DNA from: DASQMT01 sp963827335
Lineage (GTDB): Bacteria > Actinomycetota > Thermoleophilia > Solirubrobacterales > Solirubrobacteraceae
DNA length: 64,000 nt
Direction of reading: 5' to 3'
Assembly (NCBI GenBank): GCA_963827335.1
Contig: CAWHAP010000012.1
Coordinates: 103,453-167,452, forward strand
Made by a program: the position numbers and the translations under genes. Position 1 is the first letter of the stretch; each line of letters starts with the position of its first letter. This document shows, in pieces, positions 19,186 through 27,970 of the stretch. The notes under the pieces are model-generated. The model worked only from the letters and a program-made list of their open reading frames with translations, was not told the origin of the DNA and made no database searches.

Positions 19186-20070
19186 TCACCGGGCGGGGCG
19201 CACCTTGGTGCCGATGCCGGCGTCCGTGAACAGCTCGAGCAGGAGCGAGTGCGGCAGCCGGCCGTCGATGATGTGCGCGTAGCCGACGCCCCCGTGGATG
19301 GCGTTGAGGCACGCCTCGAGCTTCGGGCGCATGCCGCCGGTCAGGCCGTCCATCGCCGCCTCGACCTCGTCGGCCGTCGTCTCGGAGATCACCGACGCCG
19401 GATCGGCGGGATCGCGCAGCCAGCCGGCGACGTCGGTGAGGAAGATCACCTTGTAGGCGCCCAGCGCGCGGGCCACGGCGCCCGCGGCCTCGTCGGCGTT
19501 CACGTTGTGCGAGCGGCCGTCGCGATCGGCGCCGACGGACGCGATGACCGGGATGTAGTCGGCGGCGACGTGCTCGATCACGCCCACGTCGATCCGGTCG
19601 ATCCGGCCGACGTAGCCGATGTCCTCCCCTGCGGGCCCCGCGGTCGTCGCGACGCGGAACAGCAGCCCGTCGTCGCCGCACAGCCCGACCGCCGGCTGCC
19701 CGTGGCGGCCCAGGCGCAGGACGATGTCCTTGTTGACCTTGCCGACGAGCACCATCTTGGCGATCTCCACGGTGTCGGCGTCGGACACGCGCAGGCCGCC
19801 GACGAACTCGACCGGCATGTCCAGCCGCTCCATGTAGCGCGTGATCTCCGGTCCGCCGCCGTGGACGACGATCGGGTTCATCCCGACGTACTTGAGCAGC
19901 ACGACGTCGCGCGCGAAGTCCTCGCGCAGCGCGGGATCGACCATCGCCGCGCCGCCGTACTTGATCACGACCGTCCGCCCGTGGAACTCCCGGATGTACG
20001 GGAGCGCCTCGAGGAGCGTCCCGATCCTGCCTCGCCCGGGGGGCTCGTCACCGCTGCGCTCGTGCTTCAC
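19186..20070 (-). CDS. argB: Acetylglutamate kinase
   Basis: A 294-residue amino-acid kinase that phosphorylates N-acetylglutamate in arginine synthesis. It has the nucleotide-binding VVIKYGGAAM, the substrate motif VVHGGGPEI and the NVNADEAAGAVA segment, and GGMRPKLEACLNAI with the catalytic Lys. An N-terminal helix of about 25 residues precedes the core, as in the arginine-inhibited hexameric enzymes, so feedback inhibition by arginine is likely. The GTG at 20070 overlaps the argJ stop by four bases, and argD follows after 11 bases. Confidence 0.95.
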   Translation of the reverse strand: MKHERSGDEPPGRGRIGTLLEALPYIREFHGRTVVIKYGGAAMVDPALREDFARDVVLLKYVGMNPIVVHGGGPEITRYMERLDMPVEFVGGLRVSDADTVEIAKMVLVGKVNKDIVLRLGRHGQPAVGLCGDDGLLFRVATTAGPAGEDIGYVGRIDRIDVGVIEHVAADYIPVIASVGADRDGRSHNVNADEAAGAVARALGAYKVIFLTDVAGWLRDPADPASVISETTADEVEAAMDGLTGGMRPKLEACLNAIHGGVGYAHIIDGRLPHSLLLELFTDAGIGTKVRPAR

Positions 20071-21302
20071 GTCGTGTACTCCGCGTTGATGCGCACGTAC
20101 TCGTGCGAGAGGTCGGAGAAGAAGACCTCGGTCTCGGCGCCCTCGCCGGGCAGGCCGATCACGTACTCGACCTCGTCGCCGGCGACCGCGGCGGCCAGCG
20201 CCGCCGCGTCGTGCGGGATCGCCACGCCGCCGGCGCACACCTGCACGCCCTCGATCCAGATGTCGTAGGGCAGCGGCGCCGTGCCGGGCATCGCCGCGCC
20301 GACCGCCTGGGCGATCCGGCCCCAGTTCGGGTCGCCGCCGTGGAGCGCCGCCTTGACGAGCGGGGAGTTGGCCACGGCGCGCGCGACGCGCTCGACCGTC
20401 GCCTCGTCGCCCCCGTGGGCGTGCACGCGGCCGGTCCGCCCGGCGCCCTCGCCGTCGCGCACCATCTGCATCGCCAGGCGGCGCAGCGCGTAGTCGAGCG
20501 CCTCCCCCAGCCGCACCTCGTCGTCGGACTCGGGCGCGACCATGACGCCGCTCGCGCCGGAGGCCATGAGGATCGCCGTGTCGTTCGTGGAGAGCTGCCC
20601 GTCGACGGAGATGCGGTCGAAGGACCGCTTGACGCAGACGCCGAGCAGCAGGTCGGCCGTCTCGGCCTCGAGCGCCGCGTCGGTCTGCACGAAGCAGAGC
20701 ATGGTGGCGAAGCCCGGCTGGATCATCCCGGCGCCCTTGGCCTGGGCGCTGATCCGCACGGTGCCGGCGGGCAGCGCCACGTCGAGCGACAGCGTCTTCG
20801 GGAACGCGTCCGTGGTGGCGATCGCGCGCCAGAAGGCGGCGTCGCCGTCGTCCGCGAGCTCGCCGCGGGCGGCGAGGATCCCCTTGGGGATCCCGTCCAT
20901 CGGCATGGGCACGCCGATCACGCCGGTCGAGGCGACGGCGACGCGGTCCTCGTGCACGGCCGCGGCCATCGCGCCGGCGCCCTGCATGCGCGCCGCGTCC
21001 TCCAGCCCGCGGTTGCCGGTGGCGGCGTTCGCGTTGCCGGAGTTCGCGACGACGGCCCGGAGGCCGTCGAGCCGGCAGCGGCCCTGGCACAGCAGCACGG
21101 GAGCGGCGAGGACGCCGGAGCGCGTGAAGCGGGCGGCGCTGACCGTGCCGGGCTCGGAGGAGACGAGCAGGCCGAGGTCCGGATCGCCCGACGGCTTGAT
21201 CCCGGCCCGCACCCCGGCCGCGCGGAAGCCGGCGGCGAGCCCGCCGCCGGGATGCTCGGTGACCGCCGCGGGCGGCTCGACCCAGCGCGAGGCGAAGGTC
21301 AC
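20067..21302 (-). CDS. argJ: Glutamate N-acetyltransferase (ornithine acetyltransferase)
   Basis: A 411-residue enzyme that recycles the acetyl group from N-acetylornithine to glutamate. The self-cleavage site is in KGAGMIQPGFATML, where the chain is cut before the Thr of ATML to give alpha and beta chains with that Thr as nucleophile. Other family blocks are VANSGNANAATG, ASTGVIGVPMP, STNDTAILMASG and HGGDPNWGRI. An ArgJ makes the pathway cyclic, so ArgA activity is needed only to prime it. GTG 21302 overlaps argC and the stop overlaps argB, four bases each. Confidence 0.95.
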   Translation of the reverse strand: MTFASRWVEPPAAVTEHPGGGLAAGFRAAGVRAGIKPSGDPDLGLLVSSEPGTVSAARFTRSGVLAAPVLLCQGRCRLDGLRAVVANSGNANAATGNRGLEDAARMQGAGAMAAAVHEDRVAVASTGVIGVPMPMDGIPKGILAARGELADDGDAAFWRAIATTDAFPKTLSLDVALPAGTVRISAQAKGAGMIQPGFATMLCFVQTDAALEAETADLLLGVCVKRSFDRISVDGQLSTNDTAILMASGASGVMVAPESDDEVRLGEALDYALRRLAMQMVRDGEGAGRTGRVHAHGGDEATVERVARAVANSPLVKAALHGGDPNWGRIAQAVGAAMPGTAPLPYDIWIEGVQVCAGGVAIPHDAAALAAAVAGDEVEYVIGLPGEGAETEVFFSDLSHEYVRINAEYTT

Positions 21303-22294
21303 AGCAGGCCCTCGCGCTCGTCGCGGCCGAACATCAGGTTCAGGTTCTGCACGGCCTGCGACGCCGCCCCCTTCCACAGGTTGTCGATCGAGGCGAAGAC
21401 GAGGATCCGCCCGGTCCGCCCGTCCTGGTGGACCGAGAGGCGGCAGTAGTTCGTGTCTCGCACCTCGAGCACGCCGGGCGGCCCCAGCCGCAGCTCCACC
21501 CAGGGCTCGCGTGCGTACGCGTCGTCGTAGAGCGCGGTCAGCTCGTGCTCGGCCACGTCGCGGGCCGGGGTGACGTAGCAGGAGACGAGCTCGCCCTGGG
21601 CGAGCGGGACGAGGTGCGGCGTGAAGGTGACCGTCAGCGGCGCGCCGAGACCGGCGAGCTCCTGCTCGATCTCCGGCGTGTGGCGGTGCCGGTCGACCTT
21701 GTACGGCGTCATGTTCTCGTCGGCGGAGATGAAGTGCGTCGTGGCCGTCGGCTCGCGCCCCGCGCCCGACACGCCCGACTTCGCGTCGATCACCACGTCG
21801 CCGATGAGCCCGGCGCGGGCCAGCGGGGCGAGGGCCAGCAGCGTGGCCGTCGGGTAGCAGCCGGGGTTGGCGACGAGGTCGGCGCCCGCGATGCCGGCGC
21901 GGTGCAGCTCCGGGAGCCCGTACACGCCCGACCCGAACAGCGCGGGTGCGCCGTGCGCGCCGTACCAGTCCTCGTAGATCCCGCGGTCGCGCAGCCGGAA
22001 GTCGGCCGACAGGTCGACGACGCGCACGCCGCGCTCGCGCAGCGCGGCGACGGCCGGCGCCGACACGCGGTGCGGCCAGCAGACGAGCGCGGCGTCGACG
22101 TCGGACTGCGCGTCCGGGTCGTAGGACTCGAGCTCGAGCGGCACGCGCGTGCGCGGGTGGACGTCGTCGAGCCGCGCGCCCGCCTCGCCGCGCGCCGTCA
22201 CGTGGGCGAGGCCGAAGAACGGGTGCCGGTGCACGAGCATCGCCGCGATCGCGCCCGCGTAGCCGCTGGCGCCCAGGACCGTGACCCTAGCCAC
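21299..22294 (-). CDS. argC: N-acetyl-gamma-glutamyl-phosphate reductase
   Basis: A 331-residue NADPH-dependent reductase. The Rossmann motif is VTVLGASGYAGA at the start, and the nucleophile Cys lies in ANPGCYPTAT. The FTPHLVPLAQGE block and the closing DNLWKGAASQAVQNLN are typical. GTG 22294 lies eight bases inside the end of pheT, so arginine genes are translationally tied to phenylalanyl-tRNA synthetase here. I see no ARG-box-like palindrome in front of argC because the upstream sequence is coding, so any repressor must act elsewhere. Confidence 0.95.
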   Translation of the reverse strand: MARVTVLGASGYAGAIAAMLVHRHPFFGLAHVTARGEAGARLDDVHPRTRVPLELESYDPDAQSDVDAALVCWPHRVSAPAVAALRERGVRVVDLSADFRLRDRGIYEDWYGAHGAPALFGSGVYGLPELHRAGIAGADLVANPGCYPTATLLALAPLARAGLIGDVVIDAKSGVSGAGREPTATTHFISADENMTPYKVDRHRHTPEIEQELAGLGAPLTVTFTPHLVPLAQGELVSCYVTPARDVAEHELTALYDDAYAREPWVELRLGPPGVLEVRDTNYCRLSVHQDGRTGRILVFASIDNLWKGAASQAVQNLNLMFGRDEREGLL

Positions 22295-24749
22295 GCAGCT
22301 CGCCCCCGAGCTGCTCGGCGAGCGCCGCGACGATCTTCTCGCGCCGCTGGGCCACCTCCTCGTCGGTGAGCGTGCGGTCGGGCGCACGGAACTCCAGCCG
22401 GACCGCCAGCGACGAGCGGCCCTCGCCCACCTGCGCGCCGCGGTAGACGTCGAACACCTCCGCGCCGCGCAGCAGCGCGCCGCCGGCGGCGCGGACCACC
22501 TCGAGCACGCGGGCCGCGGGCACGTCGCCGGCGACGACCACGGCCATGTCCTGGCGGATCGCCGGGAACGACGTGAGGTCCTCGTAGCGCTGGACGGCCG
22601 CGGCGGCCGGCGCCAGGGCGGCGAAGTCGAGCTCGAAGCCGGCGGCGCCCTCGAGGTCCCACGCGCCCGCGACCGACGGGTGCAGCTCGCCCAGCCAGCC
22701 GGCGGCCCTGCCGCCGATCCGCACGGTGGCCGCGCGGCGCGGGTGCAGGAACGGCTGCTCGCTCCCGGCGGCGACGTCCCACTCGGCGCGGAGCGCGTCG
22801 AGCAGCGCGGCGAGCACCGCCTTGGCGGCGTAGAAGTCCGTCTGCGGCGGCTCCGGATCGCCCCAGCTCGCGGGCCGGACGCGCCCGGTGAGCAGCGCGG
22901 CGAGGTGCGCGCGCTCCAGCGGCAGCGCCGGGTCGGACACGGGGTACCACGGGTTGCCGGTCGCACCGTCATCGCCCCCGCCGTCGCGCGCGGCCGCCGA
23001 GCGCGGGTGGTAGACCGCGCCGTACTCGAACAGCCGCACGTCCTCGAAGCCGCGCGAGCGGTTCCGCCGGAGCGCATCGAGCAGCGAGCCGACGAGCGTC
23101 GTGCGCATCGCCGACTGGTCCTCGGACATCGGGTTCTCGAGCACGACCGCCGGCGCGTCGATGCCGAGGCGGCGCGCCACCTCCGCCGAGGTGAAGCTCC
23201 AGCCCACCGCCTCGGAGAGCCCTGCGCCGAGCAGCGCGTCCTCCGCGCGCCGGCGCAGCCGCTGCTCCGGCGCGAGCCGGCCCACGGCGCCGCGGCGCGA
23301 CGGGAGCGTGGCCGGCAGCCGGTCCAGGCCCCAGATCCTGGCGACCTCCTCGATCAGGTCGGCCTCGCGCTGGACGTCGGCGCGCCGCCACGCGGGCACG
23401 CGCACGTCGAGCCCTCCGTCGGCCTCGCCCGTCCCGAACCCGAGCGCGCCGAGGATCCGTGCGGCGTCGGCGCGCGGCACGGGGGCCCCGAGCAGGCGCT
23501 CCGTCCGGGCGTCGCGCAGCCGCAGCGTGACGGGTTCGGGCCCCGGTCCGCCGACGTCGATCGTCCCGCCCACAGGCCGGGCGCCGCACAGCTCGACCAT
23601 GAGCCGCGCCGCGACGGCCTGCCCCTCCAGGCCCTGCTCGGGCTGCAGCCCCTTCTCGAAGCGCCCGGAGGCCTCGGTCCGCAGGCCGAGCCGCGTCGAC
23701 GTGCGCTGGATGTTCGGGCCGTGCCAGGTCGCCGCCTCCATCAGCACGCGCGTCGTGCCGGCGTGCACCTCCGAGCGCGCGCCGCCCATCACGCCGGCGA
23801 TCGACGTCGGGCCCTCGGCGTCGTCGATCACGACCATCTGCGCGTCGAGCGTGCGCTCCGCGTCGTCGAGCGTCGTCATGCGCTCGCCGTCGCGCGCGCG
23901 GCGCACCACGAGCGTGCCGCCCGCGACGAGGTCGGCGTCGAAGGCGTGCATCGGCTGCCCCGTGAGCAGCATCGCGTAGTTCGTGATGTCGACGACGTTG
24001 GAGATCGGCCGCTGCCCGGCCGCGGACAGCCGCGCCTTGAGCCACGCCGGCGACGGGCCGATCGTCACGTCCTCGAACAGCCGCGCCGTGAAGCGCGGGC
24101 ACAGCTCGGGGACCTGCACGTCGACCGAGAAGCCGGGGATCGCGTCCCCCGCGGGATGCGGGTCGTCCGACCACGGCGGGGGGGCGAGCGGCGCGCCGGT
24201 CGCGGCGTGGACCTCGCGGGCGACGCCGTAGACGCCGAGGCAGTCGGGCCGGTTCGGCGTGATCTCGAGCTCGAGCACGTCGGTGGCGATCGGCAGCACG
24301 TCGGCGAGCGGCGTGCCGGCGGCGAGCGCGTCGTCGAGGACCATGATCCCGTCGTGGTCGGTGCCGATGGCGAGCTCGTCCTCGGCGAGGATCATCCCGT
24401 TGGACGCCTGCCCGCGCAGCTTGGCCTTCTTGAGCCGCGTGCCGTCGGGCATGACTGCGCCCGGCCGCGCGACCGCGACCGTCTGGCCGGCGGCGACGTT
24501 CGGCGCGCCGCAGACGATCTGCGACGGCTCGCCGTCCCCCGTGTCGACGAGGCAGACGCTCAACCGGTCGGCGTCGGGATGCCGGCCGGTCTCGAGCACC
24601 TTGCCGACGACGAAGTGCTCGAGCGCGGTCACCCCGTGCGTGTGCACCCGATCGACCTCGGTCCCCGTGAGCGCGAGCCGCTCGGCCAGCGCGAACGGCT
24701 CCAGGCCGGGGTCGCAGTAGTCGTGCAGCCACAGCAGGGGCAGCCTCAT
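22287..24749 (-). CDS. pheT: Phenylalanyl-tRNA synthetase beta subunit
   Basis: An 820-residue subunit of the alpha2-beta2 synthetase. Domains in order are the EMAP/OB tRNA-binding region (FVVGKVLETGRHPDADRL), the B3/B4 editing region (ISNVVDITNYAMLLTGQPMHAFD), B5 with the DNA-binding-like helices, and the catalytic-like module. The C-terminal FDX anticodon-binding domain (FPAIRQDMAVVV and FRAPDRTLTDEEV) is last. Length and order are as in other actinobacteria. ATG 24749 overlaps the pheS stop by four bases. Confidence 0.96.
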   Translation of the reverse strand: MRLPLLWLHDYCDPGLEPFALAERLALTGTEVDRVHTHGVTALEHFVVGKVLETGRHPDADRLSVCLVDTGDGEPSQIVCGAPNVAAGQTVAVARPGAVMPDGTRLKKAKLRGQASNGMILAEDELAIGTDHDGIMVLDDALAAGTPLADVLPIATDVLELEITPNRPDCLGVYGVAREVHAATGAPLAPPPWSDDPHPAGDAIPGFSVDVQVPELCPRFTARLFEDVTIGPSPAWLKARLSAAGQRPISNVVDITNYAMLLTGQPMHAFDADLVAGGTLVVRRARDGERMTTLDDAERTLDAQMVVIDDAEGPTSIAGVMGGARSEVHAGTTRVLMEAATWHGPNIQRTSTRLGLRTEASGRFEKGLQPEQGLEGQAVAARLMVELCGARPVGGTIDVGGPGPEPVTLRLRDARTERLLGAPVPRADAARILGALGFGTGEADGGLDVRVPAWRRADVQREADLIEEVARIWGLDRLPATLPSRRGAVGRLAPEQRLRRRAEDALLGAGLSEAVGWSFTSAEVARRLGIDAPAVVLENPMSEDQSAMRTTLVGSLLDALRRNRSRGFEDVRLFEYGAVYHPRSAAARDGGGDDGATGNPWYPVSDPALPLERAHLAALLTGRVRPASWGDPEPPQTDFYAAKAVLAALLDALRAEWDVAAGSEQPFLHPRRAATVRIGGRAAGWLGELHPSVAGAWDLEGAAGFELDFAALAPAAAAVQRYEDLTSFPAIRQDMAVVVAGDVPAARVLEVVRAAGGALLRGAEVFDVYRGAQVGEGRSSLAVRLEFRAPDRTLTDEEVAQRREKIVAALAEQLGGELRG

Positions 24750-25795
24750 CCGAACTGCTCCAGGAAGCGGAGGTCGTTCTCGTACATCAGGCGCAGGTCG
24801 CTGACCCCGTGCTTGAGGAAGGCGATCCGCTCGATCCCCATGCCGAAGGCGAAGCCCTGGATCCGCTCGGGGTCGTAGCCGTGGTCGCGCACGTAGCCGA
24901 ACACGTTCGGGTCGACCATGCCGGAGCCGAGGATCTCGATCCAGCCCGTGCCCTTGCACAGGTGGCAGCGCGAGCCGTCGCGCAGGAAGCCCTGCTCGCA
25001 GTTGAAGCAGGAGACGTCGACCTCGACGCTCGGCTCGGTGAACGGGAAGAAGTGCGGGCGCAGGCGCACCCTGCGGTCCTCGCCGAACACCGCGCGGGCG
25101 AAGGCGAGCAGCGTGCCCTGCAGGTCGCCGAGCGTGATGTCCTCGTCGACCGCGAGCCCTTCGACCTGGTGGAACTGCGGCGTGTGCGTGGCGTCGTTGT
25201 CGCGCCGGTAGGTGCGGCCGGGCACGATGATGTAGAGCGGCGGCGGGTGCTGCTCCATCGCGCGCACCTGCATCGGCGAGGTGTGCGTCCGCAGGACGGC
25301 GCCGTCGGTCGTGTAGAAGGTGTCGCTCTTCAGCCGCGACGGGTGGTCCGGCGTGTGGTTGAGCGCGTCGAAGTTGTAATGGACGGTGTCGATCTCGGGG
25401 CCCTCGGCGACCCGGAAGCCCAGCCCGAGGAAGATGTCCTCGATCTCGCGCCGCATGGCGGTGATCACGTGCAGGCGTCCGGCGGGCTGCACGGGCGTGC
25501 CCGGCAGCGTGACGTCGATCGCGTCGGCGGCCAGGCGGGTGTCGAGCTCCGTGCGCGCGAGCACCTCGCGGCGGGCCTCGAGCGCCGCCTCGATCGCCTT
25601 GCGGGCCTCGTTGGCGGCGCGGCCGACGGCGCCGCGCTCCTCGGGCGCGAGCTGCGCGACGCCGCGCAGCAGGTTCGGCAGCTCGGCCTTGCGCCCGAGG
25701 TGGGCGATCCGCGCCTGCTCCAGCTCGGCGGTGCTGTCCGCGGCCGCGATCGCCGCGGTCCCCCTGGCCTGGAGCTCCTCGATCTTCGCCTTCAT
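24746..25795 (-). CDS. pheS: Phenylalanyl-tRNA synthetase alpha subunit
   Basis: A 349-residue class II synthetase subunit. It has the N-terminal coiled coil for tRNA contact (residues 1-90). Motif 2 is in RTYRRDNDATHTPQFHQVEG and motif 3 in FGMGIERIAFLKHG. An insertion before motif 3, CFNCEQGFLRDGSRCHLC, holds four Cys in a CxxC-x(11)-CxxC arrangement and probably binds zinc. Such inserts occur in many but not all bacterial PheS proteins. The ATG at 25795 overlaps the trmH-family stop. Confidence 0.96.
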   Translation of the reverse strand: MKAKIEELQARGTAAIAAADSTAELEQARIAHLGRKAELPNLLRGVAQLAPEERGAVGRAANEARKAIEAALEARREVLARTELDTRLAADAIDVTLPGTPVQPAGRLHVITAMRREIEDIFLGLGFRVAEGPEIDTVHYNFDALNHTPDHPSRLKSDTFYTTDGAVLRTHTSPMQVRAMEQHPPPLYIIVPGRTYRRDNDATHTPQFHQVEGLAVDEDITLGDLQGTLLAFARAVFGEDRRVRLRPHFFPFTEPSVEVDVSCFNCEQGFLRDGSRCHLCKGTGWIEILGSGMVDPNVFGYVRDHGYDPERIQGFAFGMGIERIAFLKHGVSDLRLMYENDLRFLEQFG

Positions 25796-26496
25796 GCGCG
25801 CGCCACCCTAGTGACTTCGTAGAGGCCGATCGTCGCCGCCATCGCCGCGTTGAGCGACTCGGACCGGATCGGGATGTGGACCGTCTCGTTGCAGCTCGCC
25901 AGCACGCCGCCGGGGAGCCCGTCGCGCTCGGAGCCGACCACGAGCGTGACCGCCGGCGCGTCGAGCTCCGCGAGCGACCGGCCGCTGCGCGCGGCGAGCG
26001 CCACCTTGTGCCCCGGCAGCTCGCCGATGTTGGCGACGCGGACGACGGGGACGGCGAAGATCGCGCCCATCGACGCGCGCACCGCCTTGTGCCCGTAGGG
26101 GTCGGCCGTCCCCGGGCCGAGCGCGACGCTGCCCGCGCCGAAGGCGAGCGCGGCGCGCAGCACCGTGCCGACGTTGCCCGGGTCGCCCACGCCCCAGAGC
26201 GCGACGCACACCGGCCCGGTGGGGGCCGCGGCCCAGCGCTGCGGGTAGACGGCGAGCGCGCGGGTGCCCGAGCCCAGCTGCGAGTACTGCTTGAACAGGT
26301 GCCCGGCGACCTCCTCGCCGGCGAGGCCGGAGCCGGCCTCGCACAGCTGCAGCTCGGGCTCCCAGCCGGCGGCCCCGGCCGCCGCGATCAGGTCCTCGCC
26401 CTCGGCGACGAACGTGCGCGTCTTGTCGCGCCACTTGCGCCCCGCGAGCTTGCGGACCTCCTTGAGCGATTCGTTGTTCGGGCTGGTGATGGGCAT
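25792..26496 (-). CDS. TrmH/SpoU-family RNA 2'-O-methyltransferase
   Basis: A 234-residue SPOUT methyltransferase. It has an N-terminal substrate-binding domain (VAEGEDLIAAAG) and the three knot motifs: GDPGNVGTVLRAA (motif 1), VVGSERDGLP (motif 2) and IPIRSESLNAAMAATI (motif 3). The exact rRNA or tRNA target cannot be read from sequence. It is often found between rplT and pheS in Gram-positive bacteria, as here. ATG 26496 lies just past a strong intrinsic terminator, so this gene with pheST and arg genes needs its own promoter or attenuated read-through. Confidence 0.9.
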   Translation of the reverse strand: MPITSPNNESLKEVRKLAGRKWRDKTRTFVAEGEDLIAAAGAAGWEPELQLCEAGSGLAGEEVAGHLFKQYSQLGSGTRALAVYPQRWAAAPTGPVCVALWGVGDPGNVGTVLRAALAFGAGSVALGPGTADPYGHKAVRASMGAIFAVPVVRVANIGELPGHKVALAARSGRSLAELDAPAVTLVVGSERDGLPGGVLASCNETVHIPIRSESLNAAMAATIGLYEVTRVARA

Positions 26497-26514
26497 CTGG
26501 GTCGGGTCCGGGAC

Positions 26515-26549
26515 AAAAAAAGGGCGCCCGTCCTGGAGAAGGGGCGCCC
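26515..26549 (-). terminator. Intrinsic terminator after rplT (or attenuator before trmH-pheST)
   Basis: Read on the minus strand, GGGCGCCC (26549-26542) and GGGCGCCC (26529-26522) pair over a 12-base loop, followed by seven T residues (26521-26515). The stem begins 23 bases beyond the rplT stop and the T tract ends 18 bases before the trmH-family ATG. It can end the rpmI-rplT transcript or regulate read-through into trmH-pheST-arg. Confidence 0.9.
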
Positions 26550-26572
26550 GGAGGGTCTGGTGTCGACAGCCG

Positions 26573-26932
26573 TCAGGCCGGCAACGCCTCGCGGGCGGCG
26601 TCGGCAAATCGGCGGAACGTGTCGGCGTCGCGCACGGCGATGTCCGCGAGGACCTTGCGGTCGATCTCGATCCCGGCCAGCTTGAGGCCGTGCATGAACG
26701 TGCCGTAGCTGAGGCCGTTCTGGCGCGCGGCAGCGTTGATGCGGGTGATCCAGAGACGGCGGAAGTCGCGCTTGCGGTTGCGGCGGTCGCGGTACGCGTA
26801 GGAGTCCGCCTTCATGACGGCTTCCTTGGCGCGGCGGTAGGAGCTGTGCGCCTCGCCGCGGTAGCCCTTGGCGCGCTCGAGGGTCGCGCGGCGCTTCTTG
26901 CGCGCGTGGACGGAACGCTTGACGCGGGTCAT
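26573..26932 (-). CDS. rplT: Ribosomal protein bL20
   Basis: A 119-residue basic protein (MTRVKRSVHARKKRR) with the family block ITRINAAARQNGLSYGTFMHGL. It binds 23S rRNA early in 50S assembly, and in several bacteria it also represses its own operon. ATG 26932 overlaps the rpmI stop by four bases. Confidence 0.98.
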   Translation of the reverse strand: MTRVKRSVHARKKRRATLERAKGYRGEAHSSYRRAKEAVMKADSYAYRDRRNRKRDFRRLWITRINAAARQNGLSYGTFMHGLKLAGIEIDRKVLADIAVRDADTFRRFADAAREALPA

Positions 26933-27132
26933 CGCCCGTTGCCTCCCAGGAGCTTGGTGACCGTCTTGACGTCGGCCTTGGCGACCGCCATGTCCTTGCG
27001 GAAGCCGCGCTTGCGCTTCGGCGTCTTCTTCTCGAGGATGTGGCTCGAGAAGGCGTGGCGCGCCTGGAGCTTGCCGGTCGCGGTCTTCTTGAAGCGCTTC
27101 TTCGCGCCGGAGTGGGACTTCATCTTGGGCAT
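26929..27132 (-). CDS. rpmI: Ribosomal protein bL35
   Basis: A 67-residue basic protein, MPKMKSHSGAKKRFKKTATG, the standard L35 opening. The ATG at 27132 is chosen from this; the frame is open upstream without similarity. Here rpmI lies 2.9 kb from infC although the two normally adjoin, because three extra genes are inserted. It overlaps the end of the propeller-protein frame by 13 bases as written. Confidence 0.97.
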   Translation of the reverse strand: MPKMKSHSGAKKRFKKTATGKLQARHAFSSHILEKKTPKRKRGFRKDMAVAKADVKTVTKLLGGNGR

Positions 27133-27911
27133 GGGCGGTCGCACAGGATAGCGACTAGACCACGAGCAGCACCGCGCGACGCGCCACCCGGGCGGCACCG
27201 TCCGGCGGCGTCACGGCGACGCGGACGCGCACGCGGAGGCGGCCGCGCGCGGCGAGCGCCCGGCGACCCGCCGCCCGCAGCCGGACGGCCAGCCGCTGCG
27301 ATCGACTCGAGGCTGAGCGCCGGATCGGCGATGCGGACGTCGTCCGCGCAGCCCGTGCGCGGCGCCCCCTCGGGCGCGAGCGTGCACAGCACCGTGCGAC
27401 CGCCGTACCGCGTCCCGCCGTCCACGGTCATCCGGATGCGGCCGTCCGGGCGGTAGGCGAAGCCGCTGCGGACGCCGCCGGCGAGGCAGGACCGGCCCTC
27501 GTTCGTCCCCGTCAGGTCGGCCGCGTAGGAGCACACCTCGGGCCGGGACGAGGCCAGGGCCAGCTCCGCCGCGGCGAGGCGCCGGCCGTCGCGCCGCCAG
27601 CGGATCAGGGCCGGCAGGCTCTGCACGCGGCCGTGCAGCCTCGCGCCCGTGGCCAGCTCGCGGATCCACAGGTCGGTGTCGGCCACGTACGCGAGCCGGC
27701 GCCCGTCGGGCGAGAGCGCCGGGCTGCTGTAGCGGTGGCTCGTGGCGCCCGTCGCGTCGCCGTCGCTCGTCAGCGCCCGGGCGCTGCCGCCGTCCGGCGC
27801 GGCCAGGCACAGGTTCTCGTAGGCGGCGCCGCAGGTGTAGGCCAGGACCGAGCCGCGCGCGACGGCCGGCGCGGCGACGAGCAGGGCGATCGCGAGCAGC
27901 AGCGCGCGCAC
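27120..27911 (-). CDS. Secreted beta-propeller-like (TolB-type) protein, C-terminus probably frameshifted
   Basis: A 263-residue frame from GTG 27911. A signal peptide (ALLLAIALLVAAPAVARG) precedes repeats with the WD40/TolB pattern, for example SSPALSPDGRRLAYVADTDLW and a later FAYRPDGRIRMTV. Cys residues appear in pairs, as expected outside the cell. From about 27,300 to the end the written frame becomes Pro/Arg/Gly noise. Another frame reads RLRVRVRVAVTPPDGAARV and stops at 27155, which fits the usual basic beta ending of such proteins. That would leave 22 bases before rpmI instead of a 13-base overlap. One extra base near 27,300 would explain this. Substrate unknown. Confidence 0.65.
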   Translation of the reverse strand: MRALLLAIALLVAAPAVARGSVLAYTCGAAYENLCLAAPDGGSARALTSDGDATGATSHRYSSPALSPDGRRLAYVADTDLWIRELATGARLHGRVQSLPALIRWRRDGRRLAAAELALASSRPEVCSYAADLTGTNEGRSCLAGGVRSGFAYRPDGRIRMTVDGGTRYGGRTVLCTLAPEGAPRTGCADDVRIADPALSLESIAAAGRPAAGGGSPGARRARPPPRARPRRRDAAGRCRPGGASRGAARGLVAILCDRPCPR

Positions 27912-27970
27912 GGCCCGCAGCCTAGCCCGGACCCCCGGCAGCGCGGCGTGCCGTGTGGCAGGGTTGGCCC

